Of a stretch of DNA of 64,000 nucleotides, positions 19,160 through 28,210 are shown piece after piece. Source of the DNA: Methylophilaceae bacterium (lineage in GTDB: Bacteria > Pseudomonadota > Gammaproteobacteria > Burkholderiales > Methylophilaceae). The stretch lies in assembly GCA_016778465.1 (NCBI GenBank), contig JADHPM010000003.1, positions 1 to 64,000 of the forward strand. Direction: 5' to 3'. The position numbers and the translations under genes are program-made. A model generated the notes under the pieces. That model did no database searches and was not told the DNA's origin. It was given only the letters and a program-made list of their open reading frames with translations. Each line of letters starts with the position of its first letter. The stretch's first letter is position 1.

Positions 19160-19863
19160 TCTGCAGGAAAATCTGAATAAATTTGGTTAATTATTTGGTT
19201 GGGGTCATTTGCCTCAGTAATTGGTCGTCCAATAACTAAGATTGTAGACCCAGCTTTGAAGGCTTCAATTGGAGTCATAACTCTTTTTTGATCATCATTT
19301 GTTTTATGAGGCCTAACACCCGGCGTTACATAGATAAAATTTTTCGGCATTAAATCTTTAATATTTTTTAAATCTAAAGCCGAACAGACAATACCATCGA
19401 GCCGACATTTTGCTGCTTGTTGAGCTAAAGATTTTACACTTTCGTCCAGGCCTTTTTCTAAGCCAATTGATTGTAAAGATTTTTCATCATGGCTTGTTAG
19501 AATAGTAACGGCAATTAATAATGTATCACTTTGGATTTCATCTAGCCCCTTTTTTGCACTTAACATCATTTCCTCACCACCAAGAGCGTGAACATTTACA
19601 ATCGAAACACCAAGTCTGGCAGCGCTTTTACATGCCTTACTTACTGTATTTGGTATGTCATGATATTTTAAATCTAAAAAGGTTTTGAAGCCTTGATCAT
19701 GGAACCATTTTACTAATTCGGGGCCCGAAGATGTGAATAATTCTTTACCAATTTTAATACCACATTTATTTGGATCGATTTTTAAAGCTAGGTTTTTGGC
19801 ATCATCTATAGAATCAAAATCCATTGCAACAAATATACTAGGTAGATTATGGTGTTTATTCAT
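19156..19863 (-). CDS. pyrF: orotidine 5'-phosphate decarboxylase
   Basis: Decarboxylates OMP to UMP, the last step of pyrimidine synthesis. A 235-residue TIM barrel with the signature FLDLKYHDIPNTV (catalytic Lys/Asp array), a GVRP phosphate-gripper motif in VTPGVRPHK and VIGRPIT. The start overlaps the lapB stop by 8 bp (ATGAATAA). It closes the bpt-tyrA-aroA-cmk-rpsA-ihfB-lapB-pyrF run, whose rpsA-ihfB-lapB-pyrF order is the same in E. coli. Confidence 0.97.
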   Translation of the reverse strand: MNKHHNLPSIFVAMDFDSIDDAKNLALKIDPNKCGIKIGKELFTSSGPELVKWFHDQGFKTFLDLKYHDIPNTVSKACKSAARLGVSIVNVHALGGEEMMLSAKKGLDEIQSDTLLIAVTILTSHDEKSLQSIGLEKGLDESVKSLAQQAAKCRLDGIVCSALDLKNIKDLMPKNFIYVTPGVRPHKTNDDQKRVMTPIEAFKAGSTILVIGRPITEANDPNQIINQIYSDFPAD

Positions 19864-21028
19864 CTAGAATAATATCAGTTGGCTCTGAGGGTAACGTCTC
19901 CCAGGAATTGCATGCTGGGCATTGCCAATGAAATTGACGTGCCTTAAACCCACACTCATTACAAATATAAAATTTTCTGTTGCCAATGGCGTTTTTAAGG
20001 GTTTGCTGAATTAACTCAATATTTTCAAGTTCATTAGAATTACGCATAGCTTTTGCTTGAAATAACCGTTCAAGGGCAGCAAGACTAGGACGTTGAATTA
20101 GTTCATTTCTTGCAATTTTTTCTGCTTCAACAGCCCCCTCATTTTGAATAACCGTTTCATAAAAGACATTTAATAAAGTTTTTAATTTATAGATATCAAA
20201 GTACCTTGAGATGATGGAGAGACCATCATTAATCTTATTTTGCCTATGATAAGTATTTAAAATTTTTGAGGAAACCAAACCCAAGTATTCCGGTTTTTGA
20301 TACTCAATTTTTTTCCAAAAGGTAATTGCATCTTCAAAATTGCCTTGATTATCTGCTATATCTCCTAAGAGAATATTTGCTCTGACACAGTTTTTATGCT
20401 CATTTAATGCATTCTCAAGTGCATCTTTGGCTTCAACAAAATTATTATTGAGAAGATGTTCAGTGGCAATTTCACAGTTAAAGTGGCTAATATTTTTTCT
20501 AAATGAAATACCTGAGCTCTTCTCAAGCTCCAGTGCAGTTGAAATTGCTTTAGACCAATCTCTTTGTCTCTCGTAGATCTGCAACAAAGTTCCTAAACTA
20601 TACTGATAATACTTACCCTTTTTTAAATTTAATAATAACTCTTCAGACCTATCATACAAACCAGCCTTGAAATAATCTTGTGCCAATTCAGCCTTTACCG
20701 AATCTTGTTGGTTTTCTGTTAACTCTCTTGATTCTAAAATTTCATTATGAAGATTAATGGCTCTGTCAATTTGTCCCGTCCTTCTCAATAGATTTCCAAG
20801 GGCAAAATGTAATTCAATTGAATTGTTGTTGATTTTGACTGCGTCACTAAAGGCTTCGGTAGCTTTTTTGTATTGATTAGTGGTGAGATAGTGTAAACCT
20901 TTAAAATAGGCTACTGGAAAATCGGTATTTTCTGAAATAATTTGTCTAATATCAATTCTTGCAGCAAACCATCCAAGGCCAAAAAAGAATGGAATTACAA
21001 GTAGCCACCAAAATTCAAATTCAACCAT
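19856..21028 (-). CDS. lapB: LapB (YciM), LPS assembly regulator with TPRs and rubredoxin-like metal site
   Basis: An inner-membrane-anchored adaptor that controls LpxC turnover and so LPS synthesis. The 390-residue protein has an N-terminal membrane helix (about 5-22), a string of TPR helices (about 45-320) and a C-terminal rubredoxin-type knuckle with two CxxC pairs (CNEC and CPAC). All parts of the family architecture are present. It sits after the intrinsic terminator that follows ihfB, so it probably has its own promoter or depends on read-through; pyrF is coupled by an 8-bp overlap. Confidence 0.93.
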   Translation of the reverse strand: MVEFEFWWLLVIPFFFGLGWFAARIDIRQIISENTDFPVAYFKGLHYLTTNQYKKATEAFSDAVKINNNSIELHFALGNLLRRTGQIDRAINLHNEILESRELTENQQDSVKAELAQDYFKAGLYDRSEELLLNLKKGKYYQYSLGTLLQIYERQRDWSKAISTALELEKSSGISFRKNISHFNCEIATEHLLNNNFVEAKDALENALNEHKNCVRANILLGDIADNQGNFEDAITFWKKIEYQKPEYLGLVSSKILNTYHRQNKINDGLSIISRYFDIYKLKTLLNVFYETVIQNEGAVEAEKIARNELIQRPSLAALERLFQAKAMRNSNELENIELIQQTLKNAIGNRKFYICNECGFKARQFHWQCPACNSWETLPSEPTDIILDE

Positions 21029-21047
21029 ATTAAAAAATTACTTTAGT

Positions 21048-21081
21048 TTAAAAAAAAGCATATCTTTTTGAGATATGCTTT
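21048..21081 (-). terminator. intrinsic terminator after ihfB
   Basis: A perfect 11-bp stem, AAAGCATATCT / AGATATGCTTT (21055-21065 and 21071-21081), with a 5-base loop, is followed on the minus strand by a run of T residues that the stem end extends. It begins 16 bp past the ihfB stop. It is one of only two convincing rho-independent terminators in the window. Confidence 0.85.
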
Positions 21082-21096
21082 ATTAAATTGAGAAGG

Positions 21097-21375
21097 TTAT
21101 TTATCAACTCTTTGCTTTAATTCTTTTCCCGCTTTGAAATGGGGAACATATTTTTCAGGGACATTTACCGAGTCACCTGATTTAGGGTTTCTACCCACTC
21201 GAGGAGGTCGATAATTTAAACTAAAACTTCCAAATCCTCTGATTTCTATACGTTGCTTATTAACTAAGGCATCACTCATGGCATCAAGAATTACCTTGAC
21301 TGATAGCTCTGCATCCTTATGCACAAGTTGTGCAAAACGGCTAGCCAAGGAATTGATGAGCTTAGATTTAGTCAT
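21097..21375 (-). CDS. ihfB: integration host factor beta subunit
   Basis: The beta chain of the DNA-bending IHF heterodimer. From the ATG at 21375 the product is 92 residues starting MTKSKLIN, matching the E. coli IhfB start MTKSELIE; upstream ATGs at 21387 and 21384 would add residues the family lacks. The DNA-clasping arm [25 protein letters not shown] and [11 protein letters not shown] are intact. The start overlaps the rpsA stop by 8 bp (ATGACTAA), indicating translational coupling, and the terminator at 21048-21081 ends the transcript. Confidence 0.95.
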   Translation of the reverse strand: MTKSKLINSLASRFAQLVHKDAELSVKVILDAMSDALVNKQRIEIRGFGSFSLNYRPPRVGRNPKSGDSVNVPEKYVPHFKAGKELKQRVDK

Positions 21376-22861
21376 TTTTATCATCAAGTTTAGCTTTTAA
21401 AAGCGCACCAAGATTTGTAGTTCCACCCTTAATTTCTTTTACTTTTTCAGATTTCTTTTTGGCAGATTTTTTTTCTTTGTCTTCTTCGTTACTTGCTGAG
21501 TGTGATTCTGCGTTGGGGTCTTCTGTTAGTTGTTTGATTCCAAGAGATATTCTCTCTTTATCAACATCAACCGAAATAATTAATGCTTCAACTTCATCAC
21601 CTTTTTTATATTTCTTTACAGCTTCCTCTCCTGACTCTTGCCATGAAATATCAGACAGATGAATAAGTCCATCAATTCCACCATCCAAACCAACAAATAT
21701 ACCAAAATCAGTAATTGATTTAATTGATCCTGTAACCTTATCGTCTTTTTTATGATTATCAGCAAATTCTTGCCAAGGGTTAGGCTGACATTGCTTCATT
21801 CCAAGTGATAATCTTCTTCGATCTTCATCAACTTCCAAAATCATAACCTCAACTTCATCGCCTAGGTGAACTGCCTTAGTGGGATGGATATTTTTATTTG
21901 TCCAATCCATTTCAGAAACATGAACAAGTCCTTCAATTCCAGTTTCAATTTCAATGAAAGCACCGTAATCAGTTAAATTTGACACTTTACCGAAAACTTT
22001 TGAACTTAATGGGTAGCGACGGCTGAGACCAACCCATGGGTCATCATCTAACTGTTTTAAACCAAGTGAGACACGGTTTTTCTCTTGATCAAATTTAAGG
22101 ACACTTGCTTCAATTTCATCCCCAATATTAAGAATTTCAGAGGGATGCTTTACTCTTTTCCATGCTAAATCTGTGATATGTAATAATCCGTCAATACCGC
22201 CTAGGTCTACAAAAGCGCCATAATCAGTGATATTTTTAATGATCCCTTTAACTTTTGCCCCCTCAGTTAAAGACTGAATAATTGCTTCTTTATCTGTTCC
22301 TGATTGCTCCTCTAAGACAGCTTTTCTCGATACAACAACATTGTTTCTTTTTTTATCAATTTTAATTACCTTAAATTCACACTCTTTATTTTCGTAGGGC
22401 GAGGTATCTTTTATTGGCCTAACATCAACGAGGGATCCTGGAAGAAAAGCCGTAATTCCATTCACTGTGACTCTTAAACCGCCTTTGACTCTGCTACTTA
22501 CAAAACCTTTGATGATAGATCCATCATTCATTGCTTGCTCAAGATCAAGCCAAGCCTGCATTTTTTTTGCTTTATCTCTCGATAAGACTGTTGATCCGTA
22601 TCCATCTTCAAGTTTTTCAATGGCTACTTTGACATGATCGCCTACAGCAACTTCTATTTCAGATTGATCATTTAAAAATTCTTCTGTTTTAATGGTACTT
22701 TCTGATTTAAGTCCAGCATTAACGATAATAAAATCACTATCAACCGAAATTACTTCCGCTGTAATAATCTCTCCTTGACGCATTTCCTTGAGCGCCATAC
22801 TTTCTTCAAACATTGCTGCAAAATCTTCGGATACTACATTTACTTTATCTGTGGTTACCAT
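21368..22861 (-). CDS. rpsA: 30S ribosomal protein S1 (five S1 domains)
   Basis: S1 binds mRNA on the 30S subunit and helps initiate on messages with weak ribosome sites. This 497-residue copy has five S1 (OB) repeats, at about 28-97, 115-180, 201-270, 286-358 and 373-445, then a charged lysine/glutamate tail (about 455-497). Usual beta/gammaproteobacterial S1 is about 557-570 residues with six repeats, so repeat six appears replaced by the tail. It follows cmk and is coupled to ihfB, the standard order. Confidence 0.96.
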   Translation of the reverse strand: MVTTDKVNVVSEDFAAMFEESMALKEMRQGEIITAEVISVDSDFIIVNAGLKSESTIKTEEFLNDQSEIEVAVGDHVKVAIEKLEDGYGSTVLSRDKAKKMQAWLDLEQAMNDGSIIKGFVSSRVKGGLRVTVNGITAFLPGSLVDVRPIKDTSPYENKECEFKVIKIDKKRNNVVVSRKAVLEEQSGTDKEAIIQSLTEGAKVKGIIKNITDYGAFVDLGGIDGLLHITDLAWKRVKHPSEILNIGDEIEASVLKFDQEKNRVSLGLKQLDDDPWVGLSRRYPLSSKVFGKVSNLTDYGAFIEIETGIEGLVHVSEMDWTNKNIHPTKAVHLGDEVEVMILEVDEDRRRLSLGMKQCQPNPWQEFADNHKKDDKVTGSIKSITDFGIFVGLDGGIDGLIHLSDISWQESGEEAVKKYKKGDEVEALIISVDVDKERISLGIKQLTEDPNAESHSASNEEDKEKKSAKKKSEKVKEIKGGTTNLGALLKAKLDDKND

Positions 22862-22936
22862 TAAAAAAAACCTTCAAAAATCCCAACGTGCGATGGGGTA
22901 ATTATTTGATTGCTGATGGTTTGGTGCCAACAGCCC
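22862..22936 (-). promoter_or_regulatory. rpsA leader with candidate hairpin
   Basis: The 75-bp cmk-rpsA gap holds a mostly complementary stem GCTGTTGG / CCATCAGC (22934-22912, one T-T mismatch, 7-base loop) and a GAAGG ribosome site nine bases before the rpsA ATG. In gammaproteobacteria the rpsA leader folds into hairpins through which S1 represses its own translation. Whether this shorter leader does so is inference. Confidence 0.35.
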
Positions 22937-23596
22937 CTAATTTTTAATAAAGCTTAATATTTTTTTTACAGTTTGATTGATATCTAAGCAATCTGTATTT
23001 ATTACTATTGAATCTTTATCTTTGACAAGTGGTGAATGTTGTCTTTCCATATCCTGCTTGTCTCTTGCTATAATTTCAGAAGCAAGGTCAAGGATATTAA
23101 CATCAATTCCTTTTAATATCAACTGTTTATATCTTCTTTCTGCACGTTCATTTACTGATGCATCAAGGTATATTTTTAAATTAGCCTGAGGGAAGACTAC
23201 AGTCGCCATATCTCTGCCTTCTGCAACTAAACCTGGTTTTTTTGCAAAACTCCTTTGGTAATCAAGTATGGAATTTCTTAGATTTATGTTTTGAGCAATA
23301 TAAGAAGCAACTTTACCAACTCTTTCATCTCTTATTTGTTCTGTTACATTTTCATTTTCGAGAAACGAACTATCCCCATCGAAGCAAACGTTTAGTTTTT
23401 GGATTAGTTGACTTAGCGCACCATTTTTTTCAATTGCAATATTTTTTTTAATACAAGCTAGAGCGATAATACGATAAATTGCTCCAGAATCTAGATAGTG
23501 GTAATTCAATTGCCTGCTTAATTTTTTTGCTACAGTACCTTTACCGGAACTTGCCGGACCATCAATTGCAATAATTTGAATATTTTTATTGACCAT
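22937..23596 (-). CDS. cmk: cytidylate kinase
   Basis: Phosphorylates CMP and dCMP. A 219-residue P-loop kinase: GPASSGKGTVAKKL (about 14-27), HYLDSGAIYR, AEGRDMATVVFPQA and ERRYKQL, all in family order. It overlaps the aroA stop by 11 bp, so translation is probably coupled. It lies between aroA and rpsA, as in E. coli. Confidence 0.96.
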   Translation of the reverse strand: MVNKNIQIIAIDGPASSGKGTVAKKLSRQLNYHYLDSGAIYRIIALACIKKNIAIEKNGALSQLIQKLNVCFDGDSSFLENENVTEQIRDERVGKVASYIAQNINLRNSILDYQRSFAKKPGLVAEGRDMATVVFPQANLKIYLDASVNERAERRYKQLILKGIDVNILDLASEIIARDKQDMERQHSPLVKDKDSIVINTDCLDINQTVKKILSFIKN

Positions 23597-24869
23597 TTAA
23601 GAGAGCGGTAAAGTCATTAAAGAAGTTTGGGAATGTTTTTGCTACACAGTTAGGATCATTGATAATTACATTTTTTTCAGCCAAACATATTAGAGAGAAG
23701 CACATTGCCATCCTGTGATCGTCGTAAGTATCAATGGCAATGTTATCGTAAATTTCTTTGGGGGGATATATTTTTATACTGTCTTGAGTTGAAGAGACTT
23801 TAGCACCTATTTTTCTTAATTCTGTCTCCATTGCAAGTATTCTATCTGTCTCTTTTACGCGCCAACTGCCGATATTAATTAATTCGGTGGGGCCATTGGC
23901 AAAAAGAGAAAGAGTGGCAAGTGTCATCGCTGCGTCGGGAATCATTTTACAGTCAACTTTAAGCCCTATTAAATTGTCTGCTTTAGAAACAACTATTGAA
24001 TTTTTTTTATATAAAATTTTTGCACCCATTTTTTTTAAAATATTTAAAAAGTCAATATCACCTTGAATACTATTTTTGTTTATACCTTTTACTTCAATCT
24101 CGCCAGCAATGGCGGCAGCTGCAAAAAAATAGGAGGCGGATGACGCATCGCCCTCAATTTCAATTATTTTTGGATTTTTTAATTTTGCAGGTTGCTGTAA
24201 AGTAAAATTCTTCCAATTATTGTTTATGTAGATAATTCCAAATTGTTTGAGTAATTTAAGGGTAATTTCGATGTAAGGTTTTGAGATTAAGTCACCTATG
24301 ATCTCTATTTTTATTTTATTTTTTGTAAGCGCAAACGCCATTAAAATTGATGACAGAAATTGACTAGATACATCACCACGAATTTGAATTGGAGAAACAT
24401 ACTTAATTTTTCCTGGATAAATTGCTAGAGGAGGGTACCCCTGATTCTCTATATATTCAACTTTAGCTCCAATTTGAAACAATGCATCAACCAGATCTTT
24501 AATGGGTCTCTGATGCATTCTTTTTACCCCTGATAGAGTGTACTGACCATGATTGAGGCAGAGCGCTGCTGTTAGTGGCCTGAAGGCTGTCCCAGCGTTT
24601 CCTAAAAATAATTCAGCTTTTTTTACAGGAAATTTTCCGTTTGAACCCTTAATTACTATATTGCCATCTTCTTTTTCAATTACGATACCAAGCTGCTGTA
24701 AAGCACTGAGCATAAAATTGGTGTCATCTGAAAGTAAAGGCTTGTTGATGGTAATATCTCCTTCAGCAAGACTAGCTAGCAAAAGAACTCTGTTAGTAAT
24801 ACTTTTCGAGCCTGGGAGTTCTACTGCACCATAGATTTTTGAGGATGAGGTAAGTTTTATGTGATCCAC
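23586..24869 (-). CDS. aroA: 3-phosphoshikimate 1-carboxyvinyltransferase (EPSP synthase)
   Basis: Joins shikimate-3-phosphate and PEP to make EPSP for aromatic amino acids. A 427-residue two-domain protein with ELPGSKSITNRVLLLASLAEG at the N-terminus, FLGNAGTAFRPLTAAL in the PEP-binding region (the Gly-Asn-Ala-Gly-Thr loop of class I enzymes) and RVKETDRI, TYDDHRMAMCF near the C-terminus. Four bp downstream of tyrA and overlapping cmk. Gly-Asn-Ala-Gly-Thr-Ala suggests the glyphosate-sensitive class; this is inferred from the motif only. Confidence 0.96.
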   Translation of the reverse strand: MDHIKLTSSSKIYGAVELPGSKSITNRVLLLASLAEGDITINKPLLSDDTNFMLSALQQLGIVIEKEDGNIVIKGSNGKFPVKKAELFLGNAGTAFRPLTAALCLNHGQYTLSGVKRMHQRPIKDLVDALFQIGAKVEYIENQGYPPLAIYPGKIKYVSPIQIRGDVSSQFLSSILMAFALTKNKIKIEIIGDLISKPYIEITLKLLKQFGIIYINNNWKNFTLQQPAKLKNPKIIEIEGDASSASYFFAAAAIAGEIEVKGINKNSIQGDIDFLNILKKMGAKILYKKNSIVVSKADNLIGLKVDCKMIPDAAMTLATLSLFANGPTELINIGSWRVKETDRILAMETELRKIGAKVSSTQDSIKIYPPKEIYDNIAIDTYDDHRMAMCFSLICLAEKNVIINDPNCVAKTFPNFFNDFTALLNGQ

Positions 24870-24873
24870 TTAA

Positions 24874-25734
24874 TTACTCTTTATTCCATTTTTTTCGGGT
24901 CTGGCTTGCTTTTAAAAGATAAGAGAGTAATTTTTCCTCACTGCCTTGATCAATCATCGCTATGATAGATTCCACTTCATTTTTGTATAAATGTAGATCA
25001 GTAATAATTGATTCTTTATTAGCCAAACAAATGTCTCGCCACATCTCTGCTGAGCTTGCAGCAATTCTAGAGAAATCCCTAAATCCACTTGCAGCAAATT
25101 CTAAAAGTATTGCCTTATTTTTTTTGTCATTGATAAGATTAACAAGACCAAAAGCCAGCAAGTGAGGCAAATGACTTACCGTTGAAAAAATTTCATCATG
25201 TAACTTTACATCCATAACCGATGTCACACCCCCAAGGCTTTTCCAAAAAGACTGTATTTTTTTTAAATCTTCACTTTTGGATTGGCTATGTGGTGTGATG
25301 ATAATATTCTTATTTTTAAAGAGATCTTTTTTTGCTGCCTCTGGTCCATGCTTTTCTGAGCCTGCAATTGGATGGGAGCCAATAAATTGATTATATTTTT
25401 CTTTTAAAAATTTTTTTGCAGCTAAGTCAACATTTGTTTTTGTGCTTCCAGCATCAGTAACTATAGTATCTTCTGCAAGAAGGGGGTAAAGTTTCTCAAA
25501 AATTATTTCAGTTTGCGCCACAGGTGTTGCCAAAATAATCAAATTAGATGACTCAATCTCCATTTCAAAATTTTCGGTGGCACGATCAAGCATGCCACTT
25601 TTAACGAAGGGCGCTAAGTTTGTACCATTAGTTCTTGAGATACCAACAATCTCTTCAAATAGATTCATTTGTTTTACTTTTAAAGCAATTGAGCCACCTA
25701 TTAATCCAACGCCAAAAATAAGAATTTTATTCAT
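24874..25734 (-). CDS. tyrA: prephenate dehydrogenase
   Basis: Oxidises prephenate to 4-hydroxyphenylpyruvate for tyrosine. From the ATG at 25734 the product is 286 residues starting MNKILIFGVGLIGGSIALK, the dinucleotide-binding start expected of the family; the upstream ATG at 25758 would add a hydrophobic octapeptide. FIGSHPIAGSEKHGPEAA contains the catalytic His region and FSTVSHLPHLLAFGLVN is the second family motif. Monofunctional, with no chorismate mutase domain. It is followed by aroA, as is usual in betaproteobacteria. Confidence 0.94.
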   Translation of the reverse strand: MNKILIFGVGLIGGSIALKVKQMNLFEEIVGISRTNGTNLAPFVKSGMLDRATENFEMEIESSNLIILATPVAQTEIIFEKLYPLLAEDTIVTDAGSTKTNVDLAAKKFLKEKYNQFIGSHPIAGSEKHGPEAAKKDLFKNKNIIITPHSQSKSEDLKKIQSFWKSLGGVTSVMDVKLHDEIFSTVSHLPHLLAFGLVNLINDKKNKAILLEFAASGFRDFSRIAASSAEMWRDICLANKESIITDLHLYKNEVESIIAMIDQGSEEKLLSYLLKASQTRKKWNKE

Positions 25735-25774
25735 TTGTGAGAAATTCAAAAAAAACAAATTGTATCATGTGATA

Positions 25775-26509
25775 TTAACTAGAAGAGGCTTGCCAAACTC
25801 CGTTTATCATTAACTCATACTCCCTAAAGTTAATCTTGTAAGCCATTTTTTGACAATCATTGATCCAGTAACCTAAATACAAATATTCCAGTTTGTTTCT
25901 TAAGCACAGCTTAATTAAGCAAAGGATAGAATGAGTTCCATAACTATGTGATTTACTTTCAGTATCATAAAAAGTATAAACTGCAGAAAGCCCGTCGTTT
26001 AAAAAATCAACTATTGAGATAATTTTTAAAATGCCCATGCTATCTCTAAATTCTAAAATTTTAGTTGAAACATTACTCTTAATTAAGAAGTCATTATAAT
26101 CTGCAATATCATCACTATTTGTGACGCCAGCTGCATGACGTGCTCTTTGATACTTTACATATAATTCAAAATGTTCTTCACTATAATTAAGAGGTAATAT
26201 TTTAAAGGTAAGATCCAAATTTTTTTTCCCTACTCTTTTTTGCGAATTACTAATTTTAAAATTTTTTACATTTATCCGAATGGGAATACATGAGTTACAT
26301 TCGTTGCAACGTGGCTTGTAAATATATTGACCACTTCGTCGAAATCCCTTTTTAATAAGTTCATCATAAGCCGTTTTGTTGACTTGTTTATAGGGTGTTG
26401 CTACGATTGATTGAGCGCTTTGATTTGGGATATAACCGCAGGCATATTTTGTCGTGACATAAAACTGAATACTGTCTAATTCTTTTTTTTCAACGATGCT
26501 CATAAACAT
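25775..26509 (-). CDS. bpt: Bpt/Ate family aminoacyl-tRNA-protein transferase
   Basis: Adds leucine or arginine from aminoacyl-tRNA to acidic N-termini, marking proteins for the ClpS/ClpAP N-degron pathway. The 244-residue protein has the N-terminal CGYIP region and the cysteine motif PRCNECNSCIPIRI, then the GNAT-like domain with YLYLGYWINDCQKMAYK. The bacterial Bpt subgroup fits by length. The partner gene aat, often adjacent, is not in this window. Translation may start at 26509 or at a second ATG at 26503. Confidence 0.92.
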   Translation of the reverse strand: MFMSIVEKKELDSIQFYVTTKYACGYIPNQSAQSIVATPYKQVNKTAYDELIKKGFRRSGQYIYKPRCNECNSCIPIRINVKNFKISNSQKRVGKKNLDLTFKILPLNYSEEHFELYVKYQRARHAAGVTNSDDIADYNDFLIKSNVSTKILEFRDSMGILKIISIVDFLNDGLSAVYTFYDTESKSHSYGTHSILCLIKLCLRNKLEYLYLGYWINDCQKMAYKINFREYELMINGVWQASSS

Positions 26510-26577
26510 ATTATCTTTTAATTAACTAATAATAGCTATACTGCTTATCATGCACATTCAAATCAAATTTTTTTAGT

Positions 26578-27432
26578 ATGTTTAAGAGAGCTATATCCAT
26601 ACTTTTGCTTTTAATTTCCATTTCAGTAAGTGGGGAGCAAAAAAAAACTACTTTTTGGCGCATTCAGGATTTAAATGGTAAATCTCATTACCTTTTTGGA
26701 ACAATTCACGTTGATGATAATAGAGTGACTAATTTTCATAAAGATATTTTTGATGCCCTAGCAAATGTAGATTTATTTTTAAATGAAACAGACGAAATTT
26801 CTGATATATCAATTTTGTTTCATGAGCAACCAATAATCGCAGAAGAGCTTTCAGAGCAAGAGTTGGAAAAAATAAAAGAATTATCTTATTTTCATACCAT
26901 GTCCTATGAAAATAATTTAAAAATGAAACCATGGTTGTTGGCTTTAATATTTAATTCCCCAAGGCCGATTACTCCTTATAATCAGGATAATCTTCTTAAA
27001 AGTTACGCATTAGACAAGGGATTGAGAGTTCAAGGTATCGCGACGGTTAATGAACATTTTCAGGCTCTTGATAATATTTCCGATGAAGAGCAGATTGCCA
27101 TACTAAAAAAAGTCCTTGCCAGACCCGAGAAAAATCGAATTGATAATTATGAAAGTTTAATTAAAACCTACCTGATGATGGATGTTGAGAGAATCCTAGA
27201 AATTGACCAAAAAAATACAGCAAGTATCGTACCTGATAAGGTATGGGTAAAAATAAAACATAATTTGTTAATCAAAAGAAATCAATTATTTTTTGATCGA
27301 ATCCAAACTAGACTAAAAAACAACCGCTTATTTATCGCAGTTGGAGCATCGCATTTAGGCGGTGAAAATGGGTTACTCCAACAATTTGGATCTAGGGGCT
27401 TTGAATTAGTGCCACTTAATAGTCTGAATTAA
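26578..27432 (+). CDS. TraB/GumN family protein (exported, putative protease-like fold)
   Basis: A 284-residue protein with an N-terminal signal peptide (about 1-19, ending SISVSG), so probably periplasmic. TraB/GumN hallmarks are present: YLFGTIHVDD near residue 40, LNETD, and a C-terminal VGASHLGGENGLLQQF. The family is related to the Tiki/ChaN/EreA fold and some members are metal-dependent peptidases; substrates in bacteria are unknown. It precedes the methyltransferase gene by about 10 bp on the same strand; no functional link is evident. Confidence 0.85.
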   Translation: MFKRAISILLLLISISVSGEQKKTTFWRIQDLNGKSHYLFGTIHVDDNRVTNFHKDIFDALANVDLFLNETDEISDISILFHEQPIIAEELSEQELEKIKELSYFHTMSYENNLKMKPWLLALIFNSPRPITPYNQDNLLKSYALDKGLRVQGIATVNEHFQALDNISDEEQIAILKKVLARPEKNRIDNYESLIKTYLMMDVERILEIDQKNTASIVPDKVWVKIKHNLLIKRNQLFFDRIQTRLKNNRLFIAVGASHLGGENGLLQQFGSRGFELVPLNSLN

Positions 27433-27442
27433 GGTAAAGGTG

Positions 27443-28210
27443 ATGCTTTCAATTTCCTCAAAAGAAAATAAAATTTTTAAAAAATTAAAAAAACTCTATG
27501 AAAACAGATTGTTTAGAAAAAGTGAAAGGCAGACTATTTTGATTGGGGAACATTTAATCGATTGCTGCCTTAATTCAAATTGTAAGTTAAGGGGTGTTTT
27601 TATCGATTCATCAATCCCTTTAGAGAAATTTCAAAATTTGTTTATGAGACTTGATGATGTTCCGAAATATACCTTAACAAAAAATCTTTTGCGGGAGTTA
27701 TCTTTATTAAAAAGCTGTCCCGGTATCATTGCATTGGCCGACATACCGGTTGCAAGTTTTGCTAAACCAAAAGATTTAAATCTTTTTTTAGATGATATAC
27801 AAGATCCTGGAAATTTGGGTTCAATAATTAGATCTGCTCAAGCTTTTAATATAAATGCAATTTTTTTATCAGAGAATTGTGCCGATGTTTGGTCACCAAA
27901 GACTTTAAGGGGCAGTCAAGGGGCACAGTTTTTAATTAATTGCCATGAGAAACAGAGTTTTGAGGATTTTTTGAAAGATCTGTCTATACCGATTTTTTCG
28001 CTCGATTTAGAGGGTTCTCCTTTATCCTCCACGATATTACAAAGGGATATGGTTGTTATTATTGGGAATGAGGGTAATGGCGTGAATAAAAGGTATAAAA
28101 AAATGGTAAAAGCTTCGATTTCTATTCCTATGAACAACAATGTTGAGTCGCTTAATGTTGCGAGTGCTGCAAGTATTATGATGTACGAATATAATCGTCA
28201 ATTTCAATAA
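27443..28210 (+). CDS. SpoU/TrmH family RNA 2'-O-methyltransferase
   Basis: A SPOUT-class methyltransferase of about 255 residues from the ATG at 27443, which has AAGG eight bases upstream; the GTG at 27440 is a weaker alternative. An N-terminal substrate-binding domain (about 1-95) precedes the knotted domain with motif 1 DIQDPGNLGSIIRSA, motif 2 IIGNEGNGV and motif 3 IPMNNNVESLNVASAA. The target may be 23S rRNA or tRNA; sequence alone does not separate RlmB-like from other TrmH-family enzymes. Its last 35 bp overlap gluQ, antisense. Confidence 0.9.
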   Translation: MLSISSKENKIFKKLKKLYENRLFRKSERQTILIGEHLIDCCLNSNCKLRGVFIDSSIPLEKFQNLFMRLDDVPKYTLTKNLLRELSLLKSCPGIIALADIPVASFAKPKDLNLFLDDIQDPGNLGSIIRSAQAFNINAIFLSENCADVWSPKTLRGSQGAQFLINCHEKQSFEDFLKDLSIPIFSLDLEGSPLSSTILQRDMVVIIGNEGNGVNKRYKKMVKASISIPMNNNVESLNVASAASIMMYEYNRQFQ

